Below, in pieces: positions 59,449 through 64,000 of a stretch of 64,000 nucleotides of DNA; position 1 is the first letter of the stretch, and every line of letters begins with the position of its first letter. The notes below the pieces were generated by a model. The model worked only from the letters and a program-made list of their open reading frames with translations. It searched no databases and had not been told where the DNA came from. The stretch spans positions 992,001 through 1,056,000 of the forward strand of contig NZ_CANMTE010000001.1 of NCBI RefSeq assembly GCF_947500795.1. Direction: 5' to 3'. Source of the stretch: an uncultured Gelidibacter sp. GTDB taxonomy: Bacteria > Bacteroidota > Bacteroidia > Flavobacteriales > Flavobacteriaceae. The translations under genes and the position numbers were made by a program.

Positions 59449-60555
59449 ATGAAAAGATTTATAGGCTTCATAAAAAAGGAATTCTACCACATTTTTAGGG
59501 ATAGACGCTCATTGTTTATTCTCTTCGGGATGCCTATTGCCCAAATTTTATTGTTTGGATTTGCCATAACCAATGAAATCAATAATGTGGATATCGCCAT
59601 TTTGGACAATTCAAAAGATAGTACTACAGAAGAAATCATTAATAAAATAGGGGCTTCAAAGTATTTTAGCATCAAACAAGTGATCACTCGTGAAGTGGAT
59701 ATAGCTTCTGTATTTGAAAAAGGCCACGTAAAAGCCGTGTTGAACTTTGAGAAAGATTTCAGTAAAAAACTGATTAAAGACCACAAGGCAACCATCCAAA
59801 TCATTACGGATGCCACGGACCCAAATACGGCAAATACGATTACCAATTATGTCAATGCCATCCTTCAGCAGTATCAAAAAGAATTGAACAAAGACATCAA
59901 CGTGGCCTATCAAATAATCCCACAAACCCGCATGGTTTACAATCCTGAACTCAAAAGTGTGTACATGTTTGTCCCAGGAGTGATGACCATTATTCTGTTG
60001 TTGGTTTCGGCCATGATGACTTCCATTTCGATTACCAGAGAAAAGGAATTAGGTACCATGGAAATCTTGTTGGTGTCCCCATTAAAGCCGTTCCAAGTGA
60101 TTATTGGAAAAGTGATTCCTTATATTTTTCTATCCATCATTAATGCCATTGTGATTGTCATGTTGAGCATATTTATTTTCAATATGCCTATTCAAGGAAG
60201 TCTTTTACTATTAGGATTGGAGAGTGTGCTTTTTATCATCACTTCACTCGCTTTAGGCATTTTAATATCCACAATTTCCGCCACACAGCAAACCGCCATG
60301 ATGATTTCATTAATGGGATTGATGTTGCCTGTAATATTATTGTCGGGCTTTATCTTCCCTATTTCGAGCATGCCCATGCCGCTTCAAATTATTAGTCATA
60401 TTATTCCTGCCAAATGGTTCATCATCATTTTAAAGGCTATTATGCTAAAAGGTGTTGGCTTGGAATTTATCTGGAAAGAAACCCTGATTTTATTGGGAAT
60501 GACGGTATTTTTTATGGCGTTGAGTGTGAAGAAATATAAGATACGATTGGAGTGA
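59449..60555 (+). CDS. ABC-2 permease (YbhS-like)
   Basis: A 368-residue membrane protein of the ABC-2 type: one helix near the N-terminus (FILFGMPIAQILLFGFAI), a periplasmic domain of about 130 residues, then five helices. The conserved ABC-2 parts ITREKELGTMEILLVSPLK (about residue 195) and LPVILLSGFIFPISSMPMPL (about 290) are present, then PAKWFIIILKAIMLKG. It forms the export path with the next permease. Confidence 0.92.
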   Translation: MKRFIGFIKKEFYHIFRDRRSLFILFGMPIAQILLFGFAITNEINNVDIAILDNSKDSTTEEIINKIGASKYFSIKQVITREVDIASVFEKGHVKAVLNFEKDFSKKLIKDHKATIQIITDATDPNTANTITNYVNAILQQYQKELNKDINVAYQIIPQTRMVYNPELKSVYMFVPGVMTIILLLVSAMMTSISITREKELGTMEILLVSPLKPFQVIIGKVIPYIFLSIINAIVIVMLSIFIFNMPIQGSLLLLGLESVLFIITSLALGILISTISATQQTAMMISLMGLMLPVILLSGFIFPISSMPMPLQIISHIIPAKWFIIILKAIMLKGVGLEFIWKETLILLGMTVFFMALSVKKYKIRLE

Positions 60556-60560
60556 AAAAG

Positions 60561-60715
60561 TGGGCAGTATTCAGTAAACAGTACGCAGTGGTCAGTCGCA
60601 GTGGGCCCTGGGCAGACAATATTAAGACGTTTTTGATTTGGATAATTATCGGGCTGTTGCGAAATTATAAGACATTAATAACTAAAAAAGAGATTCCCGC
60701 CTTCGCGGGAATATT
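60561..60715 (+). repeat. CAGT-rich repeats and hairpin leader before the second permease
   Basis: 60561-60606 is filled with CAGT-type units. Farther on, TTAATAACTAAAAAA (60675-60689) is followed by a perfect ATTCCCGC-CTTC-GCGGGAAT hairpin (60693-60712), whose end is 3 bp before the ATG at 60716. It would cover the ribosome-binding region. It is a close copy of the leader at 59406-59448. Confidence 0.8.
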
Positions 60716-61837
60716 ATGAAAACAATCCTTTACATCATACAAAAAGAGTTCAAGCAAATCTTTAGAAATAAGGGTATGCTTCCTATCATTTTTATATTGC
60801 CCCTACTCCAATTGGTTATTCTTTCTAATGCCGCCACCTTTGAAGTCAAGAATATTAAGTTCGGCTATATTGATAACGATCGCAGCTCGACATCGAGGGC
60901 GTTGATCGAAAAATTCAATGCGTCCACTTATTTTAATGTGCTGACCGATTATCCTACGCAAAATAAAGCAAGCGCCGCCATGTTACGAGGCGAAGTTGAT
61001 GTCGTTATGGAAATTCCCCAACACTTTTCGAGAAACTTACAAACAGAACAACACAATACATTAGGCATTATTATTAATGCCATTGACGGCGCTGCTGCAG
61101 GTGTTGAAAATGTCTATATCACACAAATCGTCAAAAGCTTCAATAAGAGTATAAGAACCGATTTATCTCAAATTTCAGATGCTCAAATTCAACCCATTAC
61201 CATTGAAACGATTCCATTATTCTGGTATAATGAAACTCTGAATTACAAAACCTTTATGGTGCCTGGTATCCTGGTATTGTTGGTCACCATGATTACCCTT
61301 TTTCTTTCGGGAATGAACATTGTGCGGGAAAAGGAAATAGGGACTTTGGAGCAAATTAATGTTACGCCCATAAAGAAAAGTCAATTCATAATTGGGAAAC
61401 TCTTTCCGTTTTGGGTGATTGGGATGGCTTTATTGAGCATCGGATTGATCATCTCCAAACTTGTTTTTGACGTCCCCATGGTGGGCAGTTTACTTCTTCT
61501 GTACCTTTACACCTCCATTTATATCTTGGTAGTTTTAGGTATTGGGTTGTTCATTTCAAATTTCACGGACACCCAACAACAAGCCATGTTCATTGCCTGG
61601 TTTTTTGTAGTGATTTTTATTTTGATGAGCGGGTTATTCACACCAATTGAAAGTATGCCAAGATGGGCACAACTAATTACCGAGTTTAATCCCATTAAGT
61701 ATTATGTAGAAGTGATGCGGATGGTGATGCTCAAAGGTTCTGATTTAATGGATATTCTGCCGCAACTGATCAAAACTTTGGTTTACGCTGTTGTTATGAA
61801 TGGTTTGGCAGTATGGAGTTATAAGAAAACTACTTAA
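60716..61837 (+). CDS. ABC-2 permease (YbhR-like)
   Basis: A 373-residue ABC-2 permease with the same layout as the previous one: an N-terminal helix (GMLPIIFILPLLQLVILSNA), a periplasmic part, and five helices. It has VREKEIGTLEQINVTPIKKS (about residue 200), FILMSGLFTPIESMPRWAQ (about 300) and NPIKYYVEVMRMVMLKG. It ends the export operon, which runs from the TetR gene at 53736. Confidence 0.92.
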   Translation: MKTILYIIQKEFKQIFRNKGMLPIIFILPLLQLVILSNAATFEVKNIKFGYIDNDRSSTSRALIEKFNASTYFNVLTDYPTQNKASAAMLRGEVDVVMEIPQHFSRNLQTEQHNTLGIIINAIDGAAAGVENVYITQIVKSFNKSIRTDLSQISDAQIQPITIETIPLFWYNETLNYKTFMVPGILVLLVTMITLFLSGMNIVREKEIGTLEQINVTPIKKSQFIIGKLFPFWVIGMALLSIGLIISKLVFDVPMVGSLLLLYLYTSIYILVVLGIGLFISNFTDTQQQAMFIAWFFVVIFILMSGLFTPIESMPRWAQLITEFNPIKYYVEVMRMVMLKGSDLMDILPQLIKTLVYAVVMNGLAVWSYKKTT

Positions 61838-62172
61838 AACAATGCTTATGGAGACTGAAAAAAAATAATGCTATCTAAAGATGAATCTTTATTTGTTAGA
61901 GGTCTTCTTCCACGTTTAAAAGAATTGAGTTTTTCTTTTAATGTATTTTTCAACCTTATAAAAGCCTTTTGGAAAATGCATTTTATTGGGCCATGTGTAA
62001 CTGTTTTTGCGTCTGCATGATTCGCACAAGATTCCAACCACTATAAAAATGCCGAAAAGTAACTCTCGGCTTTTCACTTTTAGTTTATTTCAATATCAAT
62101 ACACACAGATTAAATAATCAATCGAAAGCAAAGCTCTGATCAAAGTTATGCTTTCCTATAAAATCAAATATC
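61838..62172. other. Gene-free gap with a terminator-like hairpin
   Basis: 335 bp between the exporter operon and the cytochrome gene. Frames on both strands look like chance. GCCGA (62051-62055) pairs with TCGGC (62066-62070) and is followed by TTTT, a weak terminator. No promoter is clear. Confidence 0.5.
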
Positions 62173-62778
62173 ATGAAAAAAGTACCCTATTCTAAAACAT
62201 ATCGCCTCATACATTGGGCGATAGCTATTGCGTTTCTGCTCTTATTAATCACCATTTTCTTACGGTTAACGTGGATGAACAAATTCAATATGGCAGCAAT
62301 CATACAAGAGTCTCTTATTAACACAGGCCAAGTATTATCTGAAGATCAACTCATTACCCTAGCTAAGAAGATAAGACAACCTATGTGGGATTGGCATATT
62401 TACATGGGCTATGTATTGGTTGGATTATTTGGTATTCGATTCATCCTACCTGCATTCGGAAAAATGAAGATTCAAAATCCGTTAGCCAAAAATCTATCCA
62501 CAAAGGAGAAATTTCAGAAATGGACTTATATTATTTTTTATATCTGTGTGATTGTGTCATTAGTCACCGGATTGATCATAGAGTTAGGACCAAAAGAATT
62601 GAAAAAACCGATGGAAGACATCCATATTTTCGGTATTTACTACCTGGTAGCTTTTATTGGCATTCACTTCTCTGGAGTCTTAATAGCTGAATTCACAGAA
62701 CAAAAAGGTATTATTTCAAGGATTGTAAGTGGCTCCAAAAAGAATGATTCTAATCATAAAAAGAACACAAATAGCTAA
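62173..62778 (+). CDS. Cytochrome b561-type membrane protein
   Basis: A 201-residue protein with four helices. Histidines for heme b are visible in YRLIHWAIAIAFLLLL (about residue 14), WDWHIYMGYVLVGLFGIRF (about 75) and FIGIHFSGVLIAEF (about 163). The family moves electrons between quinones and partners at the cytoplasmic membrane. The long loop between helices 1 and 2 (WMNKFNMAAII ... KIRQP) is unusual but known in Bacteroidota members. The C-terminus is Lys/Asn-rich. Confidence 0.85.
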   Translation: MKKVPYSKTYRLIHWAIAIAFLLLLITIFLRLTWMNKFNMAAIIQESLINTGQVLSEDQLITLAKKIRQPMWDWHIYMGYVLVGLFGIRFILPAFGKMKIQNPLAKNLSTKEKFQKWTYIIFYICVIVSLVTGLIIELGPKELKKPMEDIHIFGIYYLVAFIGIHFSGVLIAEFTEQKGIISRIVSGSKKNDSNHKKNTNS

Positions 62779-62998
62779 TTTCATGAAATGTTAGCACTAA
62801 ATTAATTCACTCATAAGTATAAAAGTTGAGCTATTATTTAGGTTTTTTAAGGATTACACCCCTATGTTGGTTGCTTATTACGATTTGGATGTTGTACCAT
62901 GTGATGGATTATAACAACATCTGCTTAAATCAGCATTTCGTAATGATTTGTTTCGGTATAAGGATTGAAATTTTTAGATTTAACCACAATGACAACCT

Positions 62999-63850
62999 AT
63001 GGAAAACCAAGTATATATTAAGAAAAGCAATGGAGACACGGAACTGTTCTCCTTTAAAAAACTTCGAAGATCATTACAATCGGCTGGTGCCAACCAAGAT
63101 ATGATAGAGACTATTGTAGATAAAATACAAGGTCAGATTTACGATGGCATGTCGTCTAACGCGATATACAGAAAAGCATTTAGCTTATTAAAAGACACTA
63201 ATAAAACCTCCGCCTCACGCTACAGTTTAAAACGCGCTATTTTTGAATTGGGCCCAACGGGTTATCCTTTTGAAAGATTAATTGGGGCCTTATTAAAGGA
63301 AAGAGGATTCGACACCAAAGTAAGTGTCACCTTGCAAGGCGCCTGTGTAACTCACGAAATTGATGTATTGGCCGAAAAAGACGGGAATGTTTATGCCATA
63401 GAATGCAAATTCCATTCTGATGCCAGAGCAACCAGCAATGTAAAAATACCATTATATATAAATTCGCGGTTTTTAGACATTCAACAGCAGTGGAATTCCA
63501 ATCCAAAAAACACCACACATTTAAAACAAGGATGGCTAGTGACAAATACCCGATTTACCGAAGATGCCGTGAATTATGGGAAATGTGTGGGATTAACGCT
63601 GATGAGTTGGGATTACCCAAAAGATAACGGTCTGAAAGCACAAATTGATTCCTTGGCCTTATATCCAGTAACGGCCCTAACAACTCTCAACAAAAGGGAA
63701 AAGCATTTGCTTATAGAAACGGATGTTATTTTAGTAAAAGAATTGTTTAACGCTACGGATAAATTAAAAAATATTGGATTATCAGACCGAAAGATACAAC
63801 GCGTTTTGGCTGAAGTGAAACAATTATGTCGTTTGGATTGTAACGAATAA
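62999..63850 (+). CDS. ATP-cone domain fused to an Mrr-like restriction endonuclease domain
   Basis: A 283-residue protein. Residues 3-92 are an ATP-cone (VYIKKSNGDTELFSFKKLRR ... SRYSLKRAIFELGP), the nucleotide-sensing module of ribonucleotide reductases and NrdR. Residues 95-190 form a PD-(D/E)xK domain of Mrr type: GYPFERLIGALLKERGF, then the Asp in HEIDVLAE (about 122) and Glu/Lys in YAIECKFH (about 135). A helical tail of about 90 residues follows. A dATP- or ATP-sensing nuclease is a fair guess, but its role is not known. Confidence 0.8.
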   Translation: MENQVYIKKSNGDTELFSFKKLRRSLQSAGANQDMIETIVDKIQGQIYDGMSSNAIYRKAFSLLKDTNKTSASRYSLKRAIFELGPTGYPFERLIGALLKERGFDTKVSVTLQGACVTHEIDVLAEKDGNVYAIECKFHSDARATSNVKIPLYINSRFLDIQQQWNSNPKNTTHLKQGWLVTNTRFTEDAVNYGKCVGLTLMSWDYPKDNGLKAQIDSLALYPVTALTTLNKREKHLLIETDVILVKELFNATDKLKNIGLSDRKIQRVLAEVKQLCRLDCNE

Positions 63851-63967
63851 GGCAGCATGATCGATTTCTAAAAGATATTACGGATCAGGAAAAGAGTCCT
63901 CATAAAAAATTGATACTTTTGATAAAGATCTATTGTATCTAATTATAATCTCAAATATAAAATTACT

Positions 63968-64000
63968 ATGAAAAAATTAATCCTACTCCTCGTTTTGGTA
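63968..64000 (+). CDS. Start of a secreted protein (truncated by the window)
   Basis: ATG at 63968 opens MKKLILLLVLV, the beginning of a signal peptide. The rest lies outside. TACTTTTG (63914-63921) upstream is a possible -7 box. Confidence 0.5.
   Translation, partial: MKKLILLLVLV

Noticed and set aside
61868-62020. 50-codon frame (plus) and 63-codon frame (minus) after the exporter operon
   Set aside because: No ribosome site, no family pattern and both strands open in an AT-rich gap; chance is likely.

Overview
The window is from a low-GC member of the Bacteroidota, most likely a marine or environmental Flavobacteriaceae. Several promoters carry the TAnnTTTG -7 box used by the Bacteroidota sigma factor, Shine-Dalgarno sequences are mostly weak, and the families present (a SpxH-like DsbA, a split YbhF exporter, GH130 with a glycosyltransferase, DUF892 ferritin-like, SoxB-like phosphatases, SPPPR-tail secreted proteins) are usual there. 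No phage, insertion sequence or CRISPR array was seen. The chromosome looks stable, with small hairpin and microsatellite repeats in many gene gaps.

Layout. 1-7.2 kb: start of a DegT-type aminotransferase, a nitroreductase, a tRNA-Ser(UGA) with a clear promoter and terminator, a 330-bp tandem repeat array carrying decayed copies of the tRNA 3' end, a UPF0316 membrane protein with a second broken copy of part of its gene 2.3 kb away, a large PLP enzyme, and two small CsbD-like stress proteins. 7.4-11.8 kb: an acyltransferase-like membrane protein, a SpxH-type DsbA protein, a universal stress protein and a type IB topoisomerase. 11.8-18.4 kb: a full urease operon ureABC-EFGD followed by a UreH-type putative nickel permease, with a long structured leader upstream and a terminator-like hairpin between ureC and ureE. 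18.4-22.1 kb: an aldehyde dehydrogenase with a likely AraC operator (two direct repeats 21 bp apart), two related small membrane proteins and the AraC regulator. 22.4-28.3 kb: a dicarboxylate-type symporter, a ThiE-like protein, and a convergent glycosyltransferase/GH130 phosphorylase pair. 28.4-40.9 kb: stress and osmotic functions (SDR, a third CsbD-like protein, DUF892, DUF421, Pmp3, SemiSWEET, a large catalase broken by one in-frame TGA, patatin, ExoIII, USP, BCCT transporter) and a heme N-oxygenase (YqcI/YcgG) next to a DUF1989 protein.

41-51.3 kb is the most striking part. Three promoters share an oriented palindrome GTAACnnAGGTTAC whose centre lies exactly 29.5 bp upstream of the -7 box, the geometry of a class II Crp/Fnr activator site. 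They drive an HMA/cytochrome/methyltransferase operon, a methyltransferase/persulfide-dioxygenase-rhodanese operon, and a small secreted protein of unknown function. Between them, on the minus strand, runs an operon of DoxX, DsrE, two SoxB-like metallophosphatases, a TlpA thioredoxin and an ankyrin lipoprotein. I read this as a sulfur/chalcogen or metal stress regulon under one Crp/Fnr-type regulator that lies outside the window.

51.4-64 kb: a CPA2 antiporter, then a TetR-TolC-HlyD-lipoprotein-OsmC-ABC-ABC-permease-permease export operon (a YbhFSR/YbhG/CecR-like system with the two ATPase halves in separate genes), a cytochrome b561, an ATP-cone/Mrr nuclease fusion and the start of a secreted protein.
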